Origin: Candidatus Sifarchaeum subterraneum | Lineage (GTDB): Archaea > Asgardarchaeota > Sifarchaeia > Sifarchaeales > Sifarchaeaceae | DNA: 12,747 nucleotides | Reading direction: 5' to 3' | Assembly (NCBI GenBank): GCA_016292335.1 | Contig: JAECRX010000124.1 | Location: 1 to 12,747, forward strand | In this document: one piece after another, positions 1 through 6,683 of the stretch | How positions within the stretch are numbered: position 1 is the first letter of the stretch | Layout of the letters: each line of letters starts with the position of its first letter | The notes under the pieces: model-generated | The model's database searches: none | Seen by the model: only the letters and a program-made list of their open reading frames with translations | What the model was told of the DNA's origin: nothing | Translations under genes and position numbers: made by a program

Positions 1-383
1 ACAATTTTTGAAGGTAGCTGAACGTCGAAATAAGAGAAAATTTTTCGGTAAAAATCTAACAGATCTTGAGTTTCTACAATTATATTTCCGCCTACATTTT
101 TTAAGAAAGAGGATGAAAATGATTTGGGCTGTCCATGAATGGCATACTCGACGTCAAAAAGTCTATTTATAAGATAAAATCTTTCACGATGGAAACCTCC
201 AATGACTGTACTTCCAAAGTGGTCCTCGGGTGTGTAAGGAGAAAAATGCTTTCCTGAATAGTATGCTTCGTAATAGATATCGAACCTTAAGCCCATTTTG
301 TCTGCTAGCCATGCTAAAGTAGCGGCAATGACGTCTTTTTGCGAATTATCATATGGTGACAAAAACAAAAGCAGCTTTTTCAT
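1..383 (-). CDS. Unrecognised protein, N-terminal part only (runs off left edge)
   Basis: An open frame of 127 codons starts at an ATG at 383 and continues without a stop to the window edge, so the C-terminus is missing. The start is supported by AGAGGAT at 388-394, four bases upstream, and there is an AT-rich TATA-like stretch at 411-420. The product begins MKKLLLFLSPYDNSQKDVIA. The leading run of hydrophobic residues followed by SPYDNSQKD resembles the first beta strand and loop of a Rossmann-like alpha/beta fold rather than a signal peptide, since polar residues follow at once and no cleavage site is visible. I do not recognise the family. It lies 99 nt downstream of the broken methyltransferase and reads in the same direction, so it may belong to the same glycan locus. 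A nucleotide- or sugar-binding role is possible but unproven. Confidence 0.75.
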   Translation of the reverse strand, partial: MKKLLLFLSPYDNSQKDVIAATLAWLADKMGLRFDIYYEAYYSGKHFSPYTPEDHFGSTVIGGFHRERFYLINRLFDVEYAIHGQPKSFSSSFLKNVGGNIIVETQDLLDFYRKIFSYFDVQLPSKI

Positions 384-482
384 GGTTATCCTCTGCTTTG
401 GATCAAAACAATTTATTAATCTGTTAGAAACCTAGCGGATTCGGCATAATGTATTCTTATTTCTTAAAGTAGCCAACAAATT

Positions 483-1279
483 TTAAGTGCTACGCCCAGC
501 TAGGACGATGTTTGCCGGACCATACCTTCTAAGATACGGAATTTTTGAAAGTATAGAATAAAATATCTTGAACAAACAAATGAAAAGAGTAAGAACTCTG
601 AAAAAAGGAGGATTGAAATAGAGTCTTTCTTGGAGAAATAAAACCTGGAAACCCTCATTGTTTGACCACATAACAAGTTCCTCCATTGGGATTTCAAATG
701 TATGCCCAGAACTAGGATCCCAAATTCTTCTTATTTCTCTTCTAGTTCCAAGAAGACTCGATAATTTCAGATCTCTCGCTATGTAAAACAGTGGAGAAGG
801 AGTCATAGGTGCCGTAACTAAAATTTGTTTTCTAGAGACCCGGCAAATTTCATGGAGACCAATTCTTGGGTTTGGTAAATGCTCCAAAACTTCTGTGCAT
901 AACACTACATCAAAGCTTTCTTTTTTGAAGGGTAGATTTTGAACGCTGCCAACCACCCACATGGCTGATGGACATCTCTTCTTAGCCTTTTTGATATAAT
1001 TGCTAGCTAAATCCAATCCAATCCAACGACCATTACATTTTGTTTGTGTTTAGAATAAAAATTTACATAGAGCCCTTCAGCGCACCCTACCTCCAGAAAA
1101 GAACCCTTCGTTAATTTCAATAATCTCATAACGATAGCCATTCTGGCTCGATGCCACCACAAATCCCACTTACTTCCACCCCATCCCTTTTCATATATTA
1201 ACTGCTGATGATTCTCCTGCATCGCTTGCTTTTCGTAGAAATCTTTGAAAAATCTTGGTTTACGCGGATCGTCCGCCAT
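483..1279 (-). pseudogene. Class I SAM-dependent methyltransferase, frameshifted by a 5-bp repeat unit
   Basis: Two overlapping frames encode the halves of one methyltransferase. The upstream frame (1279-1007, 90 codons, ATG) carries motif I, LEVGCAEG at residues 62-69, and reaches VVGLD before reading WI and a TAG stop. The downstream frame (1016-483) resumes with DLASNYIKKAKKR, then has the motif II/III region SFDVVLCTEVLEHLPNP and a C-terminal part ending at TAA 485-483. Removing one AATCC unit from the triple repeat at 1010-1024 joins them as VVGLDLASNY, giving 263 residues, a normal size for this family. The substrate is unknown; glycan-locus methyltransferases of this class often methylate sugar hydroxyls. 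Its ATG is 36 nt after the DUF362 stop. The best SD match (AAGGTG, 1291-1296) is 11 nt from ATG 1279 but only 4 nt from an out-of-frame ATG at 1286, so initiation may be weak. As sequenced the enzyme is off, unless slippage or frameshifting restores it. Confidence 0.9.
1010..1024. repeat. Pentanucleotide tandem repeat (AATCC)x3 inside the methyltransferase
   Basis: Three perfect copies of AATCC (GGATT on the coding strand) lie head to tail at 1010-1014, 1015-1019 and 1020-1024. They fall exactly where the methyltransferase reading frame breaks. Two copies would keep the frame open; three shift it and bring in a TAG at 1009-1007. A short repeat with a unit length not divisible by three is the kind of tract that expands or contracts by replication slippage. 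Confidence 0.95.
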
Positions 1280-1315
1280 TATTCATTGTACACCTTGATA
1301 CTCTTGGCGGTGTGC

Positions 1316-2239
1316 CTAAATTCTGTTTACCAGAGGCAACCATGACAGTCGAAATTTCATCAGAAATAGGAGACGCCGCACCCGCAAGTAGTCTCTTTCT
1401 TTAATAAATTCGAATCTATTGTTCCCAGAAATTATATCTGTCTCTTTCATTAAGAACAGATTCTTAGCATCTCTAAAACCATGTGTGAGTGCATATTTAA
1501 TGTGTGGCACTCTTTTGGGGTTTTCTCCCATAATTTTTGCCGTTATGATATCTGCCGAAAGTGGATTATTACTGCAGACGATCAGGTTCATTCTTTTTGG
1601 TTTTCCTTTTATCGGTCCTTCTCCTTCCAAAGCCGTAATTCCATCTATGACACTTAAATCTGGATAAAACATGCTGTTCAGGTCAAATAATACTTCAGAG
1701 ACAAACGGATGAAGCCTGATTCGAAGAGGGCGATTTGCAATTAACCCATATTGATTTTTCCAAGCACCGCTAAATCGTTCAAAATTATGACGTTTCATTT
1801 TTGCAACTGATATGAAATAATCCATTGAAAGTAGAATCCTGGGAACCCTAAGACTTTTAAGAACTTTAGCTTGTGGGACGCGAACCCGAACGGTCGAGTC
1901 CTTACTTAAGTTGCATAAATGTACATTATCGTATTTTTCAGCTAATTCGTCATACCCGAGCGTTTTGAAAGTTATCTCTGGGCGAGCTAGACCATTGGAC
2001 TCCACTATATAAATTTCGAAATTGCCTTTTTTTCTGTAAATGTAGTCTATGACAGCCGCAACAACTCTTACGTCGGTTGTTACTCCATCTTCAGGAGATC
2101 TTGGCGCGCAAAGATTGGGTTTGATAACTATCTTCGCATGATCTCTTGGTCTGAAACCGCCAACAAGACTTATTGTTTTTTCTAAACATTTGTTGAGTTT
2201 AAGCTTGTTAGCTTTAGCAACAGCGACTTTGTTGTTCAA
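1316..2239 (-). CDS. DUF362 family protein, without ferredoxin domain
   Basis: This 307-residue protein has the DUF362 signatures in order: IVIKPNLC with KPN at 40-42, a conserved T-rich turn (GVTTDVRVV, 52-60), SVAKMKRH ending at His151, AWKNQYGLI with KN at 161-162, SVIDG ending at Gly200, EGEGP at 205-209, and a D230-containing helix. Some DUF362 proteins carry a C-terminal 4Fe-4S domain. This one has only four scattered cysteines and no CxxCxxC motif, so it is the short form. The biochemical function of the family is not settled. The start is TTG at 2239: an in-frame TGA, which is the stop of the preceding gene, lies only four codons upstream, and GAAGGA sits eight bases before the TTG. 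No early ATG is available. It follows the TIM-barrel gene by 12 nt, so the two are almost certainly cotranscribed and probably act in one pathway. Confidence 0.9.
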   Translation of the reverse strand: MNNKVAVAKANKLKLNKCLEKTISLVGGFRPRDHAKIVIKPNLCAPRSPEDGVTTDVRVVAAVIDYIYRKKGNFEIYIVESNGLARPEITFKTLGYDELAEKYDNVHLCNLSKDSTVRVRVPQAKVLKSLRVPRILLSMDYFISVAKMKRHNFERFSGAWKNQYGLIANRPLRIRLHPFVSEVLFDLNSMFYPDLSVIDGITALEGEGPIKGKPKRMNLIVCSNNPLSADIITAKIMGENPKRVPHIKYALTHGFRDAKNLFLMKETDIISGNNRFEFIKERDYLRVRRLLFLMKFRLSWLPLVNRI

Positions 2240-2251
2240 TTTAGTTTTCCT

Positions 2252-3115
2252 TCAGAACGTATCTCCTGAAATCGCCAAGTACTTTTCTACGTATCTCTTG
2301 CTGTTTTCTGCGCATTCTGATGGAGTTCTCGGAGTGACGGGGGGATACCAGTCTTCGATTATTATCCAGTCATCATAACCTACAGACCTTAAGGTTTTCA
2401 CGATGAGCGGAAAGTTTATTGCTCCCTCCCCCAAGTTTAAGAAGTTTCCGTTTTTGTAGTCCTTGAAGTGTACATGGCCTATTCTGTCGCGGTAGGTGTG
2501 AATTATCTCAATCAAATCGATTCCCCCCACACTCAAACCCGTGTCAAGAGCAAGATGTACTAGGTCTGGATTGATCAATTGGAACATTTTGTCAATTTGA
2601 TCCCTAGTTTGAATAGTGTAAGGATGCGGTTCAGGATGCGGATGATACGAGACTTGGACGCCATAATCGTTGCAGACTTTTCCAATTTGATTTAGCAGTT
2701 TGGCCATTTTTTGGTAATCTCTTTCCTCCATTTCCTCCTTGCTTTTGAAATAGGGATAACCTCCTCCGAAAATGAGCTTCTTGCATCCAAGTGAGGCAGT
2801 GAACTTGGCCATTTTCGGAATATGCCACCATCGCCACCAAAAGTGTCTAGGAATTCCAAGGAGGTTATAATCAACACCTCGAATATAATTTCCAAAGTTG
2901 TAGGTTGATGCCAACTCTGGTCCCTTCTCTGAAAGTATGTCAAGCACTTTGTTCTTGTCCCCTCCAAAAGGTAAGAATTCCCCTCTACTTCCCCAAATGC
3001 CGCGGCCGCAAATTATTTCAAATCCCTTGAATCCTGCCTTAGAAATAGAATCCACTATAGTTGAAAAAGACAGATTTTGCCAACCCCATCTTAATGCATG
3101 ATAACCAAATTTCAA
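2252..3115 (-). CDS. Sugar isomerase/epimerase-like TIM-barrel protein (IolE-like)
   Basis: The 287-residue product is a full-length xylose-isomerase-like TIM barrel, the fold of inosose dehydratase (IolE) and ketose 3-epimerases. Visible signatures are VSYHPHPEPH (155-164), LALDTGLSVGGID with Asp191, IGHVHFKDY with His214/His216 and Asp219, LGEGAINFP (228-236), and GYDDWIIIEDW with Glu254. Asp191, His216 and Glu254 are the likely divalent-metal ligands by comparison with IolE. The LGEG..FP and GYDDW..IE tail is closer to IolE than to xylose isomerase. Expected chemistry is dehydration or epimerisation of a keto-sugar or inosose; the substrate is unknown. The start is TTG at 3115: a TGA lies directly upstream in frame, and GAGGGGAT precedes it at good spacing. 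An ATG at 3119 is out of frame. The adjacent polyol dehydrogenase gene could supply its keto substrate. It is 12 nt upstream of the DUF362 gene. Confidence 0.88.
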   Translation of the reverse strand: MKFGYHALRWGWQNLSFSTIVDSISKAGFKGFEIICGRGIWGSRGEFLPFGGDKNKVLDILSEKGPELASTYNFGNYIRGVDYNLLGIPRHFWWRWWHIPKMAKFTASLGCKKLIFGGGYPYFKSKEEMEERDYQKMAKLLNQIGKVCNDYGVQVSYHPHPEPHPYTIQTRDQIDKMFQLINPDLVHLALDTGLSVGGIDLIEIIHTYRDRIGHVHFKDYKNGNFLNLGEGAINFPLIVKTLRSVGYDDWIIIEDWYPPVTPRTPSECAENSKRYVEKYLAISGDTF

Positions 3116-3149
3116 TCATATCCCCTCGAAACTATTTCCTTTAAAATGA

Positions 3150-3185
3150 CAACCCTCGGATTGTTTAAATCTTAAAGATTTCTGC
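3150..3185 (-). promoter_or_regulatory. Putative promoter with a 15-bp palindrome upstream of the isomerase gene
   Basis: The 109-nt gap between the dehydrogenase and the isomerase holds a perfect inverted repeat, AAATCTT-A-AAGATTT, at 3167-3181. It overlaps a TATA-like GATTTAAAC on the minus strand. A start site about 26 nt downstream would fall near 3142 and leave a leader of roughly 27 nt containing the GAGGGG ribosome site. The palindrome would be well placed as a repressor operator, but AT-rich palindromes also arise by chance. Confidence 0.35.
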
Positions 3186-3224
3186 TAACTGAGTATACTA
3201 ATAAAAACATTTTGCCTATATTTT

Positions 3225-4265
3225 CTACGGAATAATCTGAACTTTTATTGATTTGGTTCTCTCTTTTTCCAATGCTACTTCAAACGCCTCTTTTATATTT
3301 TCGAGCGGAAACTTATGGGTAATTAAGGGCTTTACTTTTACCCTTCCATTGATTAATAAGTGGATTCCATCTAAGAAATCTCTTCTTTCGGAGGCCTCGG
3401 AACCTACCATTATCAGTTCCTTTTGTCTAAACTTTAGCATGTTAATTTGCTTCAGAGAAGTAAATGTGCCAATCACTATAATTCTGCCGCGCTTGTTAAT
3501 TAAATTTAAGGCCTGATTGAGGGTAGAAGCAGAGCCTCCAACGCATTCAAAAGCGATGTCTACATCTTTCATCAGCCTTTTTTTTTCATGAGGGCTGATT
3601 TTAAGGGGGTTCATAACAGTGTCTGCTCCAAGCTTCTTTGCCATTTCAAGTTTAAACTCAAGGATGTCTGTAGCCAAGATTTTCTCGATCCCAAAGGATT
3701 TTGTCAATTGAAGAATCAGCAGACCCATAGTTCCTGCTCCAAAAATGGCAACGGAATGGTGTTTTTCTATTTTTGCAAGTTTAATTGCGTGTATCACACA
3801 GGCTAAGGGTTCTAGCATCGCTGCCTCTTCGTATGATAACCCTGTGGGGATTTTGACAATGTTTTTTGATGGTACTTTGACAAATTCAGAAAATACGCCT
3901 GGCCATGAGCGAATATTCTCACAGAGATTCATTAATCCCATTTTACAATATTTACATTCATGGCATGGTATGATCGGCCATGCTGTGACTCTGTCGCTTA
4001 ACTTAACGTCATGCACATTTTTTCCTTTATCAAACACAAATCCGGAAAACTCATGTCCTATAATTGTTTTTGAGGGGAAAATTATTGTTTTGATTTGTTC
4101 AAATAAATCTTTAAGTGTCCCGTTCTTGCCCGAGTAAAAGTGGAGATCTGTGCCACATATTCCGATAGCTTTTGTTTTAATTAATACTTCATTTGAATCT
4201 GCTTTGGGGGTTTCTACATCTAGCACTCTGATCCTTTGAGGTCCTGAAAAGACAGCGGCTTTCAA
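3225..4265 (-). CDS. Zinc-dependent medium-chain alcohol/polyol dehydrogenase
   Basis: The 346-residue product is a complete MDR-family dehydrogenase of the sorbitol/threonine dehydrogenase type. Catalytic-zinc residues are visible as Cys37 in GICGTD, His71-Glu72 in GHEFSG and Glu152 in LEPLAC. The structural-zinc lobe keeps all four cysteines (Cys101, 104, 107, 115). The Rossmann motif GAGTMG is at 176-181, and Asp200 at the end of the next strand suggests NAD rather than NADP. It should oxidise a secondary hydroxyl of a polyol or sugar, or run in reverse; the substrate cannot be told. The start is TTG at 4265: an in-frame TAA lies two codons upstream and there is no nearby in-frame ATG. No clear SD is present, but an AT-rich TATA-like box at 4283-4294 is centred about 23 nt upstream, so a leaderless or nearly leaderless transcript is plausible. 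A TTTTTA run on the coding strand about 20 nt after the stop could weakly terminate. Confidence 0.92.
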   Translation of the reverse strand: MKAAVFSGPQRIRVLDVETPKADSNEVLIKTKAIGICGTDLHFYSGKNGTLKDLFEQIKTIIFPSKTIIGHEFSGFVFDKGKNVHDVKLSDRVTAWPIIPCHECKYCKMGLMNLCENIRSWPGVFSEFVKVPSKNIVKIPTGLSYEEAAMLEPLACVIHAIKLAKIEKHHSVAIFGAGTMGLLILQLTKSFGIEKILATDILEFKLEMAKKLGADTVMNPLKISPHEKKRLMKDVDIAFECVGGSASTLNQALNLINKRGRIIVIGTFTSLKQINMLKFRQKELIMVGSEASERRDFLDGIHLLINGRVKVKPLITHKFPLENIKEAFEVALEKERTKSIKVQIIP

Positions 4266-4282
4266 AGATTACCATATCCGCA

Positions 4283-4294
4283 ATTTAATTTTTG
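4283..4294 (-). promoter_or_regulatory. Possible TATA box of the dehydrogenase gene
   Basis: On the minus strand this reads CAAAAATTAAAT. Its centre is about 23 nt upstream of the TTG start, which would put the transcription start at or next to the start codon. This fits the absence of a recognisable SD. The assignment rests on position and composition only. Confidence 0.3.
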
Positions 4295-4373
4295 TAAGTT
4301 GCAAGCTTACGTATTGATGTTTTGAACGTGTCAGTTCTCCAAAAATACAAATGATTATTAATTACAATTTTTT

Positions 4374-5519
4374 CTAGGAGACTTTCTCGTAAATATCCAG
4401 ATACTTCTTTGCGGCTTTATCCCAAGTGAAGTTTTCAACAATTCGTTTATGAGCCTTTTCGCCGAGTCTTCGACTTAAATCTTCATTTTCAAAAAGCATA
4501 ATAATCTTATCAGCTAAGTCCTGATGGCAACCGTACTCGAATGTCATACCTGCGTCTCCAACTACCTCTTGTGGCGCTCCCCTATTAGATACGATAACGG
4601 GTTTTCCGCATGCCATTGCCTCAGCAACTACTAAACCAAAATTGTCATTAAATGACGGTAAAACGAAAACATCCGAAACCGCATAAAAGTAATTTAGGTT
4701 TTCTACATAATCGCGAAACTCTACAGATCTGTTCACGGATAATTTTTTGGCTAAGTTCACAACAAGTGGTTTGAGAAACCCAATCCCAATCATTACAAAC
4801 TTTGTTTTAGGGTATCGTTGTAAAACTAGAGGAATCGCTCTGATGAAGGTGAATGGATCCTTGTATGGGTGATGCCCAAAGCGTGCAACCCATAAAACGA
4901 TCCTATCATCCTTTTCGAAACCGGCATTATTCTTTTCTTTGAAGAGAAACGGATTAAAAATGTTCAAGTCTACTCCATGATAGATAACTGTGGAGTCTAT
5001 TCCAAATTCTTCTTTTAGACGCTTCTTTGCATATTTAGATACCGTAACAACTTCAGAAGAATATTCGCAGATACGTGGAATCCAAGATTTTTCTTCTTCG
5101 TAGACTAAAAATTCTTTGACATCTAAGGTCTCCAATGGTTCAGGCTCCGGCACATAGTGATTCGTGTATACCATGGGAACCTTGCACTTTTCTTGTGCTC
5201 TGAGGAATATTTCAGCTTTCGAAGCCGCGTTTACATGAAGGACTCCAATACTAAGATCTCTTACTTTTTTAAGAAGCCAGTAATAGCAGGTGTATCTTTC
5301 AATAATCTTTTTCCCCTGATCGTTAGGTGTAATCCATACAGCTTTAGACAAAGGAAAGTACCTTACGTTTACGCCGTGCTTTTCTAGTTTTTTTAGTTTG
5401 GGTCTTGTAGTAAATAGATTAACGTTTACCCCCGAAGCGGCGAGAGCCTTTGTTAAATCACTAGTATAACTTGTCAAGGAGTGGGCTTGGAAAAAAACGT
5501 TCAATTCATCATCTTTCAT
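4374..5519 (-). CDS. GT4-family glycosyltransferase (GT-B fold)
   Basis: The 381-residue enzyme has the two-domain GT-B layout. An N-terminal acceptor domain covers about residues 1-185 and ends with VIYHGVDLNIFNP (178-190). A C-terminal nucleotide-sugar domain has VLWVARFGHHPYKDP (208-222) and the conserved stretch around SFNDNFGLVVAEAMACGKPV (289-308). In GT4 enzymes an E-x7-E pair binds the donor; here the first acid is Asp292 and the second Glu300, a D-x7-E variant. It probably adds a sugar from a nucleotide-sugar to a lipid-linked glycan at the inner membrane face. I place the start at ATG 5519 because GAAGGA (5524-5529) is ideally spaced before it. A TTG at 5537 in the same frame would add six residues, but it lies in the arm of a hairpin and has no SD. 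It stands alone between gaps of 108 and 142 nt and seems to have its own promoter. Confidence 0.92.
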   Translation of the reverse strand: MKDDELNVFFQAHSLTSYTSDLTKALAASGVNVNLFTTRPKLKKLEKHGVNVRYFPLSKAVWITPNDQGKKIIERYTCYYWLLKKVRDLSIGVLHVNAASKAEIFLRAQEKCKVPMVYTNHYVPEPEPLETLDVKEFLVYEEEKSWIPRICEYSSEVVTVSKYAKKRLKEEFGIDSTVIYHGVDLNIFNPFLFKEKNNAGFEKDDRIVLWVARFGHHPYKDPFTFIRAIPLVLQRYPKTKFVMIGIGFLKPLVVNLAKKLSVNRSVEFRDYVENLNYFYAVSDVFVLPSFNDNFGLVVAEAMACGKPVIVSNRGAPQEVVGDAGMTFEYGCHQDLADKIIMLFENEDLSRRLGEKAHKRIVENFTWDKAAKKYLDIYEKVS

Positions 5520-5534
5520 TATTCTTCCTTCGTT

Positions 5535-5554
5535 CAATTAGTATCAACTAATTG
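5535..5554 (-). promoter_or_regulatory. Hairpin in the glycosyltransferase leader
   Basis: CAATTAG and CTAATTG form a perfect 7-bp stem with a 6-nt loop. The hairpin lies directly upstream of the GAAGGA ribosome site of the gene starting at 5519, and it overlaps the stop codon of the 11-codon upstream ORF. The stem is AT-rich, so its stability is modest. Translation of the upstream ORF would melt it. Confidence 0.45.
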
Positions 5555-5579
5555 GTTGTTTGGGACATTTCGTTTCCAT
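5544..5579 (-). CDS. Possible 11-residue leader peptide upstream of the glycosyltransferase
   Basis: A strong SD, AGGAGA (5587-5592), is followed at exactly 7 nt by ATG 5579 and an 11-codon frame, METKCPKQPIS, ending in TGA at 5546-5544. It lies between the likely TATA box (5627-5634) and the glycosyltransferase start at 5519, so it would be in the leader. The SD is better than that of most real genes in the window, which is the main reason to take it seriously. There is no sign of conserved coding content, and the peptide is too short to assign. It could be a translational-coupling or attenuation device, or an accidental frame. Confidence 0.4.
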   Translation of the reverse strand: METKCPKQPIS

Positions 5580-5596
5580 TATCTGTTCTCCTATTA

Positions 5597-5606
5597 AGCG
5601 CGCGCT
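5597..5606. repeat. CG-alternating palindrome AGCGCGCGCT
   Basis: A 10-bp self-complementary alternating tract sits in the gap upstream of the glycosyltransferase gene. It falls about 26 nt downstream of the likely TATA box at 5627-5634, that is, at the expected transcription start. It stands out against AT-rich surroundings and resembles CG tracts in the next two larger minus-strand gaps. Confidence 0.6.
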
Positions 5607-5626
5607 GCTGTTCAAATGTCAAATGC

Positions 5627-5634
5627 TTTTTATA
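5627..5634 (-). promoter_or_regulatory. TATA box for the 5519 glycosyltransferase gene
   Basis: TATAAAAA on the minus strand, followed by GCATTTG, is the best archaeal TATA match in this gap. Initiation about 26 nt downstream, near 5605, would give a leader of some 85 nt that includes the small upstream ORF and the hairpin. Confidence 0.5.
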
Positions 5635-5661
5635 TTGTTAATGAAGGTGTCAATCTTATAA

Positions 5662-6681
5662 TTAGGGTGTAGGCCCAAACTTGCTCTGAACGATCTCCCT
5701 TAACCTATGAATATTCCATCCAAAAGATGTATTAATCATATACCAGCGGAATATTTTACCATAATAATTTAACGATCGCTTTAATTTGCTTTGCATTTTT
5801 GGATTTGATTTGATTTTTTGGTTGTGAATTTGTGTGAATTCTCCTTTTTCTATAAAGGCTTCGTATTCGATAACAGATGGATCTGTCTGCCATATCTTTT
5901 TTAATTGTCTTTTGTGTGCCTTATTTTTCTTTTCCGCATCCTGAAAAAATCGCTCTAGTAGCGCTTCTCGACTGATTTTCTCTTCTTGCCAGTTCTCGGG
6001 GTGAGTTAGAAGCTGAACTCTTCTTGGAGGATCATTGAGCGCCTTGAGAAGACCTTGAAGTGGAGTCCATGCTCTAGCTGAATCGTGAACAAATACGTTT
6101 CTTCGGAAACGTGGGTGATTAGCGTTAATGTATTGTTTGATTGTTGCGAATGGATCTCTATCCCATGGTCCATGTCGCGCGATACTGTAAACTTTTCTAC
6201 CCAAAAGATGTTCTAATAATTGTATTTCCATCTTTAGAGTTTTCTTCACGTCTCGACCGTAAGATCGATATTGGGAAACATGGTAATGAAGCCCAATCTC
6301 ATGACCTAGCTTTGATATCTGCCTTAAAATGTTTACATTCTCCCCTTCAAGTACATTATAGGATTTACCTGAGAATAAAACAAAATATGTCGATCTTACG
6401 CCTAAATTTCTTTCTATCCAGGCCATTTTCAAGGCTGCAGCTAAGGAAATATCTATATCATGGCGGAGAATAAGATACGGAATGTTTTTGCGTGGGATCT
6501 CGCAAAACGGAACGATTTTATAGATATGAGTAAGATACTGCAAGAGCTTTACATAGCTTTTTAATGTAAAATCTTTAAGTTCATCAAACGTTGGTGCTTT
6601 CGGCAAGAGTACCCCTTCATTAAATAACCTATTTCCAATTTGGAATTTATGCGAAGTCAAGGCGCGTGCCCAGCGGGACAC
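5662..6681 (-). CDS. Polysaccharide deacetylase-like protein (NodB fold)
   Basis: The 339-residue protein shows the core of a NodB/carbohydrate-esterase-4-like barrel: LILRHDIDIS with Asp75/Asp77 (70-79), GHEIGLHYH with His127 and His132 (126-134), ARHGPW (168-173) and QLLTHPENW with His227 (223-231). These correspond to the catalytic aspartate and metal-binding Asp/His/His set, although the HDID form differs from the textbook TFDD. No signal peptide is visible, so it may act in the cytoplasm on a lipid-linked sugar, as some surface-glycan N-deacetylases do. The last 90 or so residues are basic and unassigned. The start is GTG at 6681, two bases after the stop of the preceding glycosyltransferase gene, with GAGGT inside that gene's end at good spacing. 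The pair is therefore translationally coupled. Activity on acetylated glycan is inferred from the fold. Confidence 0.85.
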   Translation of the reverse strand: MSRWARALTSHKFQIGNRLFNEGVLLPKAPTFDELKDFTLKSYVKLLQYLTHIYKIVPFCEIPRKNIPYLILRHDIDISLAAALKMAWIERNLGVRSTYFVLFSGKSYNVLEGENVNILRQISKLGHEIGLHYHVSQYRSYGRDVKKTLKMEIQLLEHLLGRKVYSIARHGPWDRDPFATIKQYINANHPRFRRNVFVHDSARAWTPLQGLLKALNDPPRRVQLLTHPENWQEEKISREALLERFFQDAEKKNKAHKRQLKKIWQTDPSVIEYEAFIEKGEFTQIHNQKIKSNPKMQSKLKRSLNYYGKIFRWYMINTSFGWNIHRLREIVQSKFGPTP

Positions 6682-6683
6682 CG

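Noticed and set aside
483..1016. An independent 177-residue gene starting at TTG 1016
   Set aside because: It begins inside the methyltransferase fold, right after motif I, and lacks a SAM-binding loop of its own. It is the downstream half of the frameshifted gene.
1003..1030. Programmed ribosomal frameshift instead of a mutation
   Set aside because: A -1 shift would rejoin the frames, but no slippery heptamer is seen. The exact 5-bp repeat excess explains the break better. It remains formally possible.
1260..1286. An 8-codon ORF from ATG 1286 overlapping the methyltransferase start
   Set aside because: It is very short and overlaps the real start. It probably reflects an ATGAATAATG coincidence, although its SD spacing (4 nt) is closer than that of the main ATG.
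2103..2109. GCGCGC in the DUF362 gene, and CGCGCG in the deacetylase gene near 6175
   Set aside because: These six-base runs are explained by Ala/Arg codons and are shorter than the intergenic tracts, so I did not count them as the same element.
2190..4137. Plus-strand frames at 2190-2378, 3253-3516, 3588-3806 and 3745-4137
   Set aside because: All lie opposite well-supported genes, lack family motifs or good SD sites, and read as antisense shadows.
5520..5537. TTG 5537 as start of the first GT4 gene
   Set aside because: It sits in the hairpin arm without an SD. ATG 5519 has GAAGGA at the right distance.
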